DNA of 64,000 nt from JAWXCE01 sp034440495 (GCA_034440495.1 JAWXCE010000038.1:1-64000); one strand, 5' to 3'; counted from the stretch's first letter, positions 16,278 through 26,024 are shown. The notes: generated by a model not told the origin, from the letters alone. Numbers and translations are program-made.

Positions 16278-17027
16278 ATGAAGATTGTGACGCCGGTCAA
16301 GCGCGTGGTCGATTATAACGTCAAAATTCGCGTTAAACCAGACGGCAGTGGCGTTGAGACAGCCAACGTGAAGATGTCAATGAACCCTTTCGACGAGATC
16401 GCCGTCGAAGAAGCGATACGCCTCAAGGAATCGGGCGCTGCGCAGGAAATCATCGCTGTTTCTATTGGGCCGCAAAAGAGTCAGGAAACCCTACGCACCG
16501 CTCTTGCCATGGGCGCCGACCGCGCGATCCACATCTCGACCGACGATGTGCTTGAACCGCTTGTTATCGCCAAGCTGTTAAAGACGGTTGTCGAGAAAGA
16601 AGGTGCGGGCCTCGTTATTATGGGTAAGCAGGCCATCGACGACGATTGCAATCAGACCGGCCAGATGCTCGCCGCACTGCTTGGCTGGCCACAAGGTTCC
16701 TTCGCTTCTAAAGTGGTCATCGAGGGTCAAAAGACGCACGTGACCCGCGAGGTCGATGGTGGTCTTCAGACATTGACGCTGAATTTGCCTGCTGTGGTGA
16801 CGACTGACCTGCGGCTGAACGAACCGCGTTATGCGTCGCTGCCTAATATTATGAAAGCCAAGAAGAAGCCGCTCGAGGAAATCGCCGCCGCATCTCTTGG
16901 GGTTAATCTTGCTCCCATGCTGAAAATCGTCTCAACGACCGAGCCGCCGATGCGCAAGGGCGGCGTGAAAGTCGCAAGCGCGGCGGCTCTCGTTGACAAG
17001 CTTAAAAATGAAGCTGGAGTGTTTTGA
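16278..17027 (+). CDS. etfB: Electron transfer flavoprotein, beta subunit
   Basis: A 249-residue EtfB. Landmarks are KRVVDYNVKIRVKPDGSGV at the start, MNPFDEIAVEEAIRLKE, GKQAIDDDCNQTGQMLAALLGWPQ and TTDLRLNEPRYASLPNIMKAKKK, which includes the ETF recognition loop. With EtfA it forms the FAD/AMP heterodimer that passes electrons from acyl-CoA dehydrogenases to ETF:quinone oxidoreductase. The stop is 2 nt before the etfA start, so the subunits are made together. Confidence 0.97.
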   Translation: MKIVTPVKRVVDYNVKIRVKPDGSGVETANVKMSMNPFDEIAVEEAIRLKESGAAQEIIAVSIGPQKSQETLRTALAMGADRAIHISTDDVLEPLVIAKLLKTVVEKEGAGLVIMGKQAIDDDCNQTGQMLAALLGWPQGSFASKVVIEGQKTHVTREVDGGLQTLTLNLPAVVTTDLRLNEPRYASLPNIMKAKKKPLEEIAAASLGVNLAPMLKIVSTTEPPMRKGGVKVASAAALVDKLKNEAGVF

Positions 17028-17029
17028 CC

Positions 17030-17971
17030 ATGGCCATCCTGCTTCTGGCTGAACATAACAACCGCCAGCTCAATGCCGCGACCGCGAAAACGCTGACGGC
17101 GGCGCTTGCCATTGGCGGCGATATCGACATCCTTATCGTGGGCTTCAACTGCGGCGCCGCCGCCGAAGAAGCGGCCCGGTTCGGTGGTGTCCGCAAGGTT
17201 CTTATCGCCGATGCTGCGCACCTTGCGCAAAAGCTAGCTGAGGATGTGGCGAACCTTGCGCAGCCTCTGATGGCGGCATACGACGCCTTCGTGGCGCCGG
17301 CAACGGCTGACGGCAAAAATATTGCGCCGCGTCTCGCCGCCTTGCTCGATATCCCGCAGATTTCCGAGATTACCGCCGTTTTGGCCCCAAACCGTTTCGA
17401 GCGGCCGATTTACGCGGGCAACGCCATTCAAACTGTCGAGTCCACCAGCGCCCAAAACGTGATTACGGTGCGGCCATCCGTTTTCGCCGCTGCGCCGACA
17501 GGTGGCGGGGCGATGATTGAGTCTATAAACGTTCCCGCAACCCTAGGTCTTTCGTCGTTCCATTCGGAGCGATTGTCACAATCTGCGCGGCCTGATCTTG
17601 GCGCGGCGCGCATCGTCATTTCTGGCGGGCGCGGCATGCAATCCAGCGAGAATTTTAAGATTCTAGAGCGCATCGCCGATAAATTGGGCGCCGCTGTAGG
17701 GGCGAGTCGCGCGGCGGTTGATGCAGGCTTTGCGCCGAATGATTATCAGGTTGGCCAAACCGGCAAGGTCGTCGCTCCGGAGTTGTATATCGCGGTCGGC
17801 ATTTCGGGCGCAATCCAGCATCTGGCGGGCATGAAGGACGCTAAAGTCATCGTCGCGATCAACAAAGATACGGAAGCGCCAATTTTCCAGATCGCAGATT
17901 ATGGACTGGTGGGCGACCTGTTCGAAATACTACCACAATTTGAAACAGAGCTGGACAAAGCGGCGGGTTAA
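17030..17971 (+). CDS. etfA: Electron transfer flavoprotein, alpha subunit
   Basis: A 313-residue EtfA. The ATG at 17030 lies just behind the etfB stop. The C-terminal FAD-binding domain is intact: VISGGRGMQSSENF, LGAAVGASRAAVDAGF, GQTGKVVAPELYIAVGISG, AIQHLAGMKDAKVIVAIN and EAPIFQIADYGLVGDL. It is the partner of EtfB in beta-oxidation electron transfer. hbd follows after 27 bp on the same strand, giving a fatty-acid or hydroxybutyrate metabolism set. Confidence 0.97.
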   Translation: MAILLLAEHNNRQLNAATAKTLTAALAIGGDIDILIVGFNCGAAAEEAARFGGVRKVLIADAAHLAQKLAEDVANLAQPLMAAYDAFVAPATADGKNIAPRLAALLDIPQISEITAVLAPNRFERPIYAGNAIQTVESTSAQNVITVRPSVFAAAPTGGGAMIESINVPATLGLSSFHSERLSQSARPDLGAARIVISGGRGMQSSENFKILERIADKLGAAVGASRAAVDAGFAPNDYQVGQTGKVVAPELYIAVGISGAIQHLAGMKDAKVIVAINKDTEAPIFQIADYGLVGDLFEILPQFETELDKAAG

Positions 17972-17998
17972 GCGAGCCAGCACCGCAGGGTAGAACGC

Positions 17999-18943
17999 AT
18001 GAACGAGATATTGATTAATTCCATGAACATCAGACCCGGCGCAGGCGGCAAATCTGAACGCGAAATATTAGCGATCAAAAAGATCGGTCTCATTGGCGCG
18101 GGCCAGATGGGGCAAGGAATCGCCCAGATATTGTCGGTCGCCGGCTATGACGTGAGCGTCAACGATTTGTCCAAGGATCGCATTGACACAGCAATGGCGT
18201 CCATCAACGGCAATATGACAAGGCAAATCAGCAAAGGCAAGCTGACGGCGCAGGAACGCGACAATGCTCTTGGCCGCATCTCATACGCCCCGAACTTTGA
18301 AGCGTTCGCCGACGCCGACTTGGTCATCGAGGTCGCTACCGAGGATGAGGACATTAAGCGTAAAATTCTTGTCGCCTTATGCCCTTTCCTCAAGCCAGAG
18401 GCGTTGCTCGCGACCAACACGTCATCGATCTCAATAACCCGGCTTGCGGCAGCGACCGACCGGCCCGAGCAGTTCATCGGCATGCACTTCATGAATCCGG
18501 TGCCGGTAATGGAGCTGGTGGAAATGATCCGCGGCATTGCAACGGATGACTCCACATTTCAGTCGTCGCGCATCTTCGTCGAGAGCCTTGGCAAAACCGT
18601 CGCTGTGTCGGAAGATTTCCCGGCGTTTATGGTCAACCGCATTTTGCTGCCGATGATTAACGAGGCAGTATATACGCTTTATGAAGGTGTCGGCTCGGTT
18701 GAGGCGATCGACACCGCCATGCGGCTAGGAGCGCGCCACCCGATGGGGCCGCTGCAACTGGCGGACTTCATCGGTCTCGACACGTGCCTGTCGGTCATGC
18801 ACGTGTTGTATGAAGGTTTATCGGACTCGAAATATCGCCCGTGCCCGCTGCTTGTGAAATACGTGGAAGCCGGATGGCTTGGGCGCAAGACCAGCAGGGG
18901 CTTTTATGATTATCGCGGCGAAACTCCCGTTCCAACGCGATAA
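17999..18943 (+). CDS. hbd: 3-hydroxybutyryl-CoA dehydrogenase
   Basis: A 314-residue 3-hydroxyacyl-CoA dehydrogenase. The NAD-binding loop is GLIGAGQMGQGIAQI at residues about 31-45. LATNTSSISITRLA is conserved, and GMHFMNPVPVMELVEMI carries the catalytic His. The C-terminal domain has NRILLPMINEAV, GPLQLADFIGLDTCL and GRKTSRGFYDY. It converts (S)-3-hydroxybutyryl-CoA and acetoacetyl-CoA. The first 30 residues before the NAD fold are longer than usual, so the ATG at 18023 is an alternative start. Its position behind etfBA is common in alphaproteobacteria. Confidence 0.93.
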   Translation: MNEILINSMNIRPGAGGKSEREILAIKKIGLIGAGQMGQGIAQILSVAGYDVSVNDLSKDRIDTAMASINGNMTRQISKGKLTAQERDNALGRISYAPNFEAFADADLVIEVATEDEDIKRKILVALCPFLKPEALLATNTSSISITRLAAATDRPEQFIGMHFMNPVPVMELVEMIRGIATDDSTFQSSRIFVESLGKTVAVSEDFPAFMVNRILLPMINEAVYTLYEGVGSVEAIDTAMRLGARHPMGPLQLADFIGLDTCLSVMHVLYEGLSDSKYRPCPLLVKYVEAGWLGRKTSRGFYDYRGETPVPTR

Positions 18944-18984
18944 TCTGTTATTATAAATTTGCACGGTAAAGTAAACGGTGAGAG

Positions 18985-20553
18985 TTAGTTGCTTTTCACC
19001 GTCTCGCCTTCAATGTCTATTCGGGTGACGCTGGTATCGCGCTTCTCCCTCGCGGCCAGACGAGCCTCAGCTTTCTTCCGAAGCTTCTCAACCTTTGCAA
19101 AGGAACCATTCAAACGGTCGCGATCAATAGCGCCGGATTGGCTTGCAGCGCGCAATGCCTGCGCCGCTATCGTAACCTGGTCGTCGTTAATCGCTGTTGA
19201 ACTTTTTACCAAAAGCAAATCAGCACCAGCATTCACCGCCTCAACAATCACTTTCTCAAAACGGCTGCCATTTTCGCCAGTTATATCGAAGTTTTGAAAG
19301 TCGGCGACAGTCACGCCACGAAAGCCGAGGTCGTCACGCAGGGTTTTAATGGTAACCGCAAAATTTTCACCATCGACTGTAACTGCGTCGCCCAAATCTT
19401 TCTTGAAAATTTCGCGATAGACAGTTGAAGACGCCTGTAAATCCGCAGGCGCTGGGTGAGTTTCCGATACCGCAAAATGACTGAGAGACGTAATCACGCC
19501 TGCATCCATGTGACCGTGGATATAGGCTGAAGCGAATGATGCAGCATGGAGCGGGTCTGCGCCAAAACTGTTCGTTCCCGAATTTTTCTCGCTATGAAGG
19601 CCAAGTATCGGGCTGAAATTGATATTAATACCCAACTCTGCAAGCTCGACCGCCATACCTTTATAAAGAGCATGAGCCGTTTGTGGCTCGTTCCCCTGCC
19701 CGATGTCGAAAGGTGTTGGATATGACTTGAAGCCACCGCTTTTGGCAAGCTCGCCCCCAGTGAACTCAGTGCTGACCAAACCATCCCGCTGCGGACGGCC
19801 TTGTTTAAAGTAAGCGATCAGCACCTTCGTTTGCTCGCGGTCATTCATATTGCGGGGCGCAAGTATGATGTGGGCCGCCAAATTCTGCTCAAGTTTGCGT
19901 CGCGCGTTCTTAACCTCATCGCTGGATTCAGACACGCCATCAAAGCTCATGATGAGCAGACGGCTAACATCACCGCCTGAGACAATCTCTTGAGCCTTAG
20001 GTATACCGATATCTTTGGCTTGGGGAGCCACCACATTAACGACGCTCAATCTGCGTTCTGGCAACGGCGGCACAGATTTTGGAACTTTGATCGACAAAAG
20101 CCTCTGCTCTGGCCGAACCCGAGGATTTGCAACCTTACCGGTGCTGATTTTGGCTTTGACAGCATTAATCTGAGGTTTGGCGACCTCTACCTTAGGTGCT
20201 GAAATGCTTTCAGGTAGCGCTTTTTTCTCCGGTATCTTTCTGGGTGCAGGAGCCTTGCCGCATTCGCTATACCCGTAGCGTGCGCCATAACGCGCGCAGT
20301 CATCCTGGCCAAGTCGCGGCCATTCGTTGTATAGGCCCCGCGAAGAGTGCCAGCCATCCTGCTCCGGCCGCTCAACTGGCTCTGTTTGCGCCACTGGTTT
20401 CTTTTCAGCGGCGAGCACTATCAACGGTGTTTGCACGCTTTTGGCAGCGGGCGTCGCTAATGGCGCGATAACCGATGGATCGCTTAAGGCCGAAAAGGCC
20501 CCGGCGATAGTAGCGAAAATAATAATGCCAAGACTAAAACTTGATTTTTGCAT
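18985..20553 (-). CDS. GH3-fold (NagZ-like) exported protein with degenerate catalytic site
   Basis: A 522-residue exported protein. A signal peptide (about 1-23) and a Pro/Lys/Ala-rich segment to about residue 190 precede a glycoside-hydrolase-3 N-terminal domain. Recognisable blocks are HIILAPRNMND, AELGININFSPILGL, SFGADPLHAASFASAYI, GVITSLSHFAVSETHP, LRDDLGFRGVTVADF and VEAVNAGADLLLVKSS. In active NagZ-type enzymes the KHFPGHGD loop supplies a catalytic dyad and SDD the nucleophile. Here the loop reads SHFAVSETHP and only the Asp of VADF remains. It may therefore bind glycan without cutting it, or act on something unusual. Single gene, minus strand. Confidence 0.7.
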   Translation of the reverse strand: MQKSSFSLGIIIFATIAGAFSALSDPSVIAPLATPAAKSVQTPLIVLAAEKKPVAQTEPVERPEQDGWHSSRGLYNEWPRLGQDDCARYGARYGYSECGKAPAPRKIPEKKALPESISAPKVEVAKPQINAVKAKISTGKVANPRVRPEQRLLSIKVPKSVPPLPERRLSVVNVVAPQAKDIGIPKAQEIVSGGDVSRLLIMSFDGVSESSDEVKNARRKLEQNLAAHIILAPRNMNDREQTKVLIAYFKQGRPQRDGLVSTEFTGGELAKSGGFKSYPTPFDIGQGNEPQTAHALYKGMAVELAELGININFSPILGLHSEKNSGTNSFGADPLHAASFASAYIHGHMDAGVITSLSHFAVSETHPAPADLQASSTVYREIFKKDLGDAVTVDGENFAVTIKTLRDDLGFRGVTVADFQNFDITGENGSRFEKVIVEAVNAGADLLLVKSSTAINDDQVTIAAQALRAASQSGAIDRDRLNGSFAKVEKLRKKAEARLAAREKRDTSVTRIDIEGETVKSN

Positions 20554-20653
20554 GATCTTTACCGCCCCAAGTTATTTAGCACGTGGCGTTTTTTGGGCGC
20601 AACCTCACTACGGTTGTACCCACGCCGACCTAGGGTTGTATAAAGTACGCGAC

Positions 20654-21130
20654 CTAGACTATCACTACGCCGGTATGTAGCTTGCTTTGCCTTATCGATA
20701 GAGCGGTTTTAACGCTGTTGACGTTCGGGGACGCTGTCAGATCGCGGATAATAAACGTTTGAAAAGCGTTTAAATCGGGCGCAAGGCATTTGAGGATAAA
20801 ATCCACCTCGCCGGACATCATAAAGCATTCGCGCACAATGTCCCAGCCACGCACGCGGGTCTCGAAAGCGGCAAGATCGGTTTCGGATTGGCTTGCCAGA
20901 CCCACCATCGCGAACGCCGTCAGATCGAAACCAAGCTTTTTTACGTTGAGCAGCGCGTGATAGCCTTCAATGAAGCCTGCCTTTTCAAGCGCTCGCACGC
21001 GGCGCAGGCACGGCGGCGCGGAAATGCCAATACGGCTTGACAGCTCTAAGTTTGTAATGCGGCCATTCTGCTGCATTTCGCTGAGGATGCGCCAGTCAGT
21101 CGAGTCGAGTTTGAAAGCCGTCACAGCCAT
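20654..21130 (-). CDS. Lrp/AsnC-family transcriptional regulator
   Basis: A 158-residue Lrp/AsnC regulator from the ATG at 21130. The N-terminal helix-turn-helix contains LDSTDWRILSEMQQNGRITN, LELSSRIGIS and PPCLRRVRALEKAGFIEGY. The C-terminal RAM domain follows with GFDLTAFAMVGL, GEVDFILKCLAPDLNAF and PNVNSVKTALSI. Such proteins form octamers and sense amino acids. It is divergent from the ELM1 gene across about 85 bp, which could hold a shared operator. The target is unknown. Confidence 0.92.
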   Translation of the reverse strand: MAVTAFKLDSTDWRILSEMQQNGRITNLELSSRIGISAPPCLRRVRALEKAGFIEGYHALLNVKKLGFDLTAFAMVGLASQSETDLAAFETRVRGWDIVRECFMMSGEVDFILKCLAPDLNAFQTFIIRDLTASPNVNSVKTALSIRQSKLHTGVVIV

Positions 21131-21214
21131 TGTCCTGAAATTGCTGCGCCGCAGCTTGTCCCTGCGGCCGGATATGACTAAAACCACCAGACCTTGGAAT
21201 GATAAATCAGGCGC

Positions 21215-22243
21215 ATGATGCAAGAATCCGAACTCGACTATCGCCCCTCCCCAACGCCCGCGCAAGGGCTGCGCGCCTGGATCATTTCGGATGGAAAAGC
21301 GGGACATCTTGCCATCACGACAGGCGTTGCCGAGGCCATGGGGCTAAATTATAAAGTCATCCCCGTTGCGCCGCGCGGTCTGCGGCGTATTTTCGCGCCC
21401 TGGGCGCCGGTCAGTCCCGCCAAGCGACCGGGCGCGGCCACCAGTCCGTTTCGTCCGCCATGGCCCGATTTTGTCTTCGCGGCGGGGCGCACCACGATTC
21501 CATATTTGCGCGCCATCCACTGGGCGGCCTTCGGCCAGACATTCACCGTCGCTTTTCAGGACCCCCGCATGGGCGCGCGCACGGCTGATCTCATCTGGGC
21601 ACCCGCGCACGACAAACTGCGCGGAGACAATGTCATTAACACGGTGACGGCGCCGCACGGCTTCAGCCAGGAGAAACTGGCCGCGCTCGCCGCCAGGCCT
21701 CCTGTCGAGATCGCCGCACTGAAACGCCCGCGCATCGCCGTGCTGATTGGCGGGCCAAGCGCCGCTTATGCCTTCACATCCGCTGATGCGGCGCGGTTCG
21801 AGCGGCTGCTTGCTTCCGCCTCGCGTCTGGGCGCCAGCTTTATGATGACCGGCTCCCGCCGGACGCCGCATGAATTCATGGCGCGCGCCGAGGCGGCTAT
21901 CGCGTCAGCGCCTCATGTCATCTCACGCAACTCCGGGGAAAATCTTTATCCCCATTTTCTCGCCAGCGCGGACGTGTTTTTAGTGACAGCTGATTCGGTT
22001 AATTTGAGTGGCGAAGCCGCCGCGACAGGTAAGCCAATCCATATTTTCCATCCATCCGGCGGAAAGGCAAAATTCGAGCGTTTTCATAGCGCTCTGACGG
22101 CTCTTGGCTCTACGCGAAACGCTCCGGATGTGTTTTCTTCGCTAGACGGGTGGACTTATAATCCGGTTCAGGCCGCCTCCACAGTAGCCGCAGAAATTCT
22201 GCGCCGGTGGGAGGATAATAAAGCCAGCATGGCGGCGAAGTAG
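21215..22243 (+). CDS. ELM1 / DUF1022 family protein
   Basis: A 342-residue protein of the DUF1022 family, named after plant mitochondrial fission protein ELM1 and widespread in alphaproteobacteria. Landmarks are AWIISDGKAGHLAITTGVAEA, PDFVFAAGRTTIPYLRAI, QDPRMGARTADLIWAPAHD, AVLIGGPSAAYAF and DVFLVTADSVNLSGEAAATGKPIHIF. The last resembles the UDP-sugar site of GT-B glycosyltransferases, so an envelope glycan role is possible. The function in bacteria is not known. It is followed by trxB after 94 bp. Confidence 0.88.
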   Translation: MMQESELDYRPSPTPAQGLRAWIISDGKAGHLAITTGVAEAMGLNYKVIPVAPRGLRRIFAPWAPVSPAKRPGAATSPFRPPWPDFVFAAGRTTIPYLRAIHWAAFGQTFTVAFQDPRMGARTADLIWAPAHDKLRGDNVINTVTAPHGFSQEKLAALAARPPVEIAALKRPRIAVLIGGPSAAYAFTSADAARFERLLASASRLGASFMMTGSRRTPHEFMARAEAAIASAPHVISRNSGENLYPHFLASADVFLVTADSVNLSGEAAATGKPIHIFHPSGGKAKFERFHSALTALGSTRNAPDVFSSLDGWTYNPVQAASTVAAEILRRWEDNKASMAAK

Positions 22244-22337
22244 CCTTTCGTTTATCCTCATGCTGTTAAGCCTTTAGCCGCCTTGTAAGCTATGACTGCG
22301 CGGATTAGATAGTCTGTGGCGAAATGAAGGAGCTGGC

Positions 22338-23300
22338 ATGGGCGCGCGTCATAGTCATATGGTCATTATCGGGTCTGGCCCGGCTGGATATACTGCGGCG
22401 ATTTATGCAGCGCGGGCGATGGTGAAGCCATTGCTCATCGAGGGCGTGCAGCCCGGCGGGCAGTTGACGATCACCACGGATGTCGAGAATTATCCGGGCT
22501 TCGCCGACGTCATCCAGGGGCCGTGGCTGATGGAGCAGATGCGCGCGCAGGCCAAGCATGTCGGCACGGAGCTTATCTCCGACTACATCGTCGATGTGGA
22601 TTTCACCCGCCACCCCTTCCTGCTCAAGGGTGATAGTCGCGATGAATACACTGCGGATACCGTTATCATTTCAACGGGCGCTCAAGCGCGCTGGCTCGGC
22701 CTCGAAAGCGAGCAGAAATTTCAGGGCTACGGCGTCTCCGCCTGCGCCACCTGCGACGGCTTTTTCTACAAAGGCAAACAGGTGATGGTAATCGGTGGCG
22801 GCAATACGGCGGTCGAAGAGGCGCTGTTTTTGACGAACTTCGCCGAGAAAGTAACGGTCGTGCATCGCCGCGATCATTTCCGTGCCGAGAAAATTTTGCA
22901 GGAGCGATTGCTCAAGCATCCAAAAATCGAGGTGATCTGGGATACGGTGCTCGATGAAGTGCTCGGCAAGACCGGGCCGCTGTCTGTGACGGGCGCGTGG
23001 CTCAAAAATATCAAGACTGGCGACGTTACGGAACGCGCCGTGGACGGCGTTTTCATCGCTATCGGGCATTCGCCCGCGACGGATATTTTTAAGGGTAAGG
23101 TTGCAATGCGCGAAAACGGCTATATCGAAACCGCGCCCGGCTCAACAGCAACTAGCGTGCCGGGAGTTTTTGCGGCGGGCGATGTCACCGACGAGATTTA
23201 CCGTCAGGCCGTGACAGCGGCGGGCATGGGATGCATGGCGGCGCTTGATGCTGAAAAATACCTGGCCGCGCTGCCTAAGTTCGAGATGGCCGCAGAGTAA
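22338..23300 (+). CDS. trxB: Thioredoxin-disulfide reductase
   Basis: A 320-residue low-molecular-weight thioredoxin reductase. FAD-binding GSGPAGYTAAIYAARA (residues 12-27), redox-active CATC at 136-139, NADPH-binding GGGNTAVEEAL and the C-terminal FAD motif GVFAAGDVTDEIYRQAVTAAG are all present. It transfers electrons from NADPH to thioredoxin. The LysR gene follows after 43 bp in the same direction, the arrangement seen for lsrB in Sinorhizobium. Confidence 0.97.
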   Translation: MGARHSHMVIIGSGPAGYTAAIYAARAMVKPLLIEGVQPGGQLTITTDVENYPGFADVIQGPWLMEQMRAQAKHVGTELISDYIVDVDFTRHPFLLKGDSRDEYTADTVIISTGAQARWLGLESEQKFQGYGVSACATCDGFFYKGKQVMVIGGGNTAVEEALFLTNFAEKVTVVHRRDHFRAEKILQERLLKHPKIEVIWDTVLDEVLGKTGPLSVTGAWLKNIKTGDVTERAVDGVFIAIGHSPATDIFKGKVAMRENGYIETAPGSTATSVPGVFAAGDVTDEIYRQAVTAAGMGCMAALDAEKYLAALPKFEMAAE

Positions 23301-23343
23301 CGGGCGCTCGCGCCAAATCGGAAAAGCTGGACTAAGCATCGTG

Positions 23344-24231
23344 ATGGATTGGGACAAACTCCGGGTTTTTCATGCCGCCGCCGAGGCTGGCAGCTTTACC
23401 CATGCGGGCGAGGCCCTGAGCATTAGCCAATCCGCCATCAGCCGTCAGGTCAGCGCACTGGAGCGCGATTTAAACGTGCCGCTATTTCACCGTCACGCGC
23501 GCGGGCTTATTCTGACCGAGCAGGGCGAACTCCTCTATCGCACGACGCAAGACGTGTTCATGAAGCTCGCCAGCGCCGAGATCATGCTGGCTGATAGCAA
23601 AGACAAGCCGTCCGGCGATCTGAAGGTGACAACCACGGTGGGCCTGGGTGCGGGCTGGCTCACGCCCCGCCTTGGCGAGTTCATCAAACTTTACCCCGAT
23701 ATTCACCTTCATCTCCTGCTGTTTGACGATGAGCTTGATCTGTCGATGCGGGAGGCAGACGTCGCCATTCGCTTCGCTGAGCCTACGCAAAACGACCTCA
23801 TCCGCCGCCGACTTTTCAGCGTGCATTATCACGTTTATGCATCAGCGGATTATGTGCGCCGCACCGGTCATCCGAAAAGCCTGGAGGATTTGGACAACCA
23901 CCGCATCCTCACTTATGGCGGCGTGCCGAACCCGTTGCGCCAGATTAATTTTCTGGAGACCGCCGGCCGCAACGGTTCGGCCGAGCGTCAGCCCGCGCTG
24001 CGCATTAACAGCATCTACGCCCTGAAACAGGCGGTGCAACTCGGCATCGGCATAGCCGTGCTTCCGGACTATGTAGCTCGTGACGATCCCGATCTGATCG
24101 AAGTCCTCAGCGAGGCGGACATGCCGGTGCTGGAGACCTATTTCGTCTATCCGGAGGAAGTGAAAAACTCCAAGCGCGTGAATGTCTTCCGCGATTTTCT
24201 GGTGGCGAAGTCGCGCGAGTGGTCGTTTTAG
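23344..24231 (+). CDS. lsrB: LysR-family regulator, LsrB/VtlR type
   Basis: A 295-residue LysR regulator. It opens MDWDKLRVFHAAAEAGSFTH, with the winged helix AGEALSISQSAISRQVSALE and the usual substrate domain behind. An adjacent GTG at 23341 is an equal start candidate. The N-terminal sequence and the position directly behind trxB match the LsrB (Sinorhizobium) / VtlR (Brucella) group. In those species it controls small RNAs, lipopolysaccharide or redox genes and needs cysteine oxidation in some hosts. Orthology is inferred from sequence pattern and synteny. Confidence 0.85.
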   Translation: MDWDKLRVFHAAAEAGSFTHAGEALSISQSAISRQVSALERDLNVPLFHRHARGLILTEQGELLYRTTQDVFMKLASAEIMLADSKDKPSGDLKVTTTVGLGAGWLTPRLGEFIKLYPDIHLHLLLFDDELDLSMREADVAIRFAEPTQNDLIRRRLFSVHYHVYASADYVRRTGHPKSLEDLDNHRILTYGGVPNPLRQINFLETAGRNGSAERQPALRINSIYALKQAVQLGIGIAVLPDYVARDDPDLIEVLSEADMPVLETYFVYPEEVKNSKRVNVFRDFLVAKSREWSF

Positions 24232-24239
24232 ACCAATTT

Positions 24240-26024
24240 TCAGCGGCGGCCGAACAGGCGTTCGATGTCGGCGCGCTGCAGCTCGATATAGGTCGGGCGG
24301 CCGTGGTTGCATTGTCCTGAATTTGGCGTTGCCTCCATCTGTCGCAAAAGCGCGTCCATTTCCGGTAACGTCAAGCGCCGCCCCGAACGCACGCTGCCAT
24401 AGCAGGCAAGCTTGGCGCAAATGGCGTTGAGTCTTTCCTGAAGGCTAAACGTTTCCCCCGCCTCAGTAACTTCGTCAGCCAAATCGTGGATGAGGTTCTT
24501 GATGTCGCCTTGACCAAAGATCGCAGGCATCTCACGAACAATGATCGCGCCATCGCCAAAGGCTTCGAGCACGAGGCCAAGCATTGCAAACGCATCGGCT
24601 TGGAAGGCGAGGCTTGCAACCGCATCGTTGTCCAACTCGACAATTTCAGGAATAAGAAGCGCCTGCGCCTCGATGCGGCCCGACGCGAGCGCGGCCTTCA
24701 TGCGCTCATAGACAATACGCTCATGTGCGGCGTGCTGATCGACGATAATCACGGCGCTGTCGGTTTCGGCGAGGATGTAGTTTTCATGAAACTGGGCGCG
24801 GGATTGGCCGAGGAACTCGCCCTCTCCCCGCCTCTCATTCCCTCCGAAAGAAGATGGAGAAGAAAATGTGGCCTCCGATGGGTAAGCAAAGCCCCCTTCT
24901 GCATCGATGGGGACGATGGAAGGGAAAGAGAATGTGCAGGATGGCTCGGCGAAGCCGTTCATACATGGGGTGGACTCGTGGAGTGCTTGCAACGCCCCCA
25001 TGCTCACCGCGTGCGATGTTTTGAATGCCGCGCGGCCTATCGCATCACGCAACGCGCCGATGATGATGGCGCGCACCAGGCCTCCGTTGCGAAAGCGCAC
25101 TTCCGCCTTGGCGGGATGCACGTTTACATCCACAAGCGCGGGCGGAAGATCGACGAACAGGGCGAGCATGGGCTGGCGTCCACGCGGGAGTAGGTCGGCA
25201 TAAGCCGCGCGCACGGCGGTGGCCAACAACTTATCTTTGACAGGGCGCCCGTTAACAAAGAGGAATTGCCCGGCGGCGTCATTGCGATGCAGCGTCGGCA
25301 ATCCAGCGAAGCCATAAACGCGAATATCCTCGCGTTCGCCAGCGATAAGCGCGGCGTCCGATGCAAAATCGCGTCCCATGATGCGCGCAAGCCGTTGGCG
25401 GAAGCCCGCGTCATCACCCTCGGGCACGGCGGGCAGATTGAGGCTGGCCCGTTCGCCCGTGGTCAGCGATATGCCGACCGAGGGCCGCGCTAGCGCCAAC
25501 CGTTTGACCATCTCGGAGATGGCCAAGCTCTCGGCCCGCTCGGATTTCATGAATTTCAGGCGCGCGGGCGTTGCATAGAAGAGGTCTCGCACCTCGATGC
25601 GCGTGCCCTGCGCTACTGCGGCAGGCTTGATTGCACTTTTCGCGCCCGCATCGACGGCGATGGCGAGACCGCACTCCGCGCCATGAGAGCGGCTAGCGAT
25701 GCCGAGGCGCGCCACTGAGCCAATGGAGGGCAGCGCCTCGCCGCGAAATCCGAGGGTTGCGATGTTTGTGAGGTCTTCCTCGTCCAGCTTGGAGGTGGCG
25801 TGGCGCTCCACCGAGAGCGCCAGATCGTCAGCGTCCATGCCGCAGCCGTTGTCTGTCACGCGGATGAGCGACAATCCTCCATCGGCAGTGACGATCTCGA
25901 TGTTACGCGCGCCTGCGTCTATGGCGTTCTCTGCAAGTTCCTTGACGACGCTCGCGGGGCGCTCGATAACTTCGCCCGCTGCGATGCGGTTAACTACCGT
26001 CTGTGGAAGCTGACGTATCGGCAT
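24240..26024 (-). CDS. mutL: MutL, DNA mismatch repair protein
   Basis: A 594-residue MutL. The GHKL ATPase motifs are intact: ELAENAIDAGARNIEI, DNGCGMDADDL, LGFRGEALPSIGSVA. The C-terminal domain keeps the endonuclease motif DQHA-x2-E-x4-E as DQHAAHERIVYE. It ends with the CNHGRPTYIEL zinc-site block. It is therefore the nicking type of MutL used by bacteria without MutH. A poorly conserved linker lies around residues 345-420. It overlaps the end of pgi by 35 nt and is the last gene of the minus-strand block. Confidence 0.96.
   Translation of the reverse strand: MPIRQLPQTVVNRIAAGEVIERPASVVKELAENAIDAGARNIEIVTADGGLSLIRVTDNGCGMDADDLALSVERHATSKLDEEDLTNIATLGFRGEALPSIGSVARLGIASRSHGAECGLAIAVDAGAKSAIKPAAVAQGTRIEVRDLFYATPARLKFMKSERAESLAISEMVKRLALARPSVGISLTTGERASLNLPAVPEGDDAGFRQRLARIMGRDFASDAALIAGEREDIRVYGFAGLPTLHRNDAAGQFLFVNGRPVKDKLLATAVRAAYADLLPRGRQPMLALFVDLPPALVDVNVHPAKAEVRFRNGGLVRAIIIGALRDAIGRAAFKTSHAVSMGALQALHESTPCMNGFAEPSCTFSFPSIVPIDAEGGFAYPSEATFSSPSSFGGNERRGEGEFLGQSRAQFHENYILAETDSAVIIVDQHAAHERIVYERMKAALASGRIEAQALLIPEIVELDNDAVASLAFQADAFAMLGLVLEAFGDGAIIVREMPAIFGQGDIKNLIHDLADEVTEAGETFSLQERLNAICAKLACYGSVRSGRRLTLPEMDALLRQMEATPNSGQCNHGRPTYIELQRADIERLFGRR

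Noticed and set aside
24907..25203. Plus-strand frames opposite mutL
   Set aside because: Antisense of a gene with intact MutL motifs; composition typical of shadow frames.
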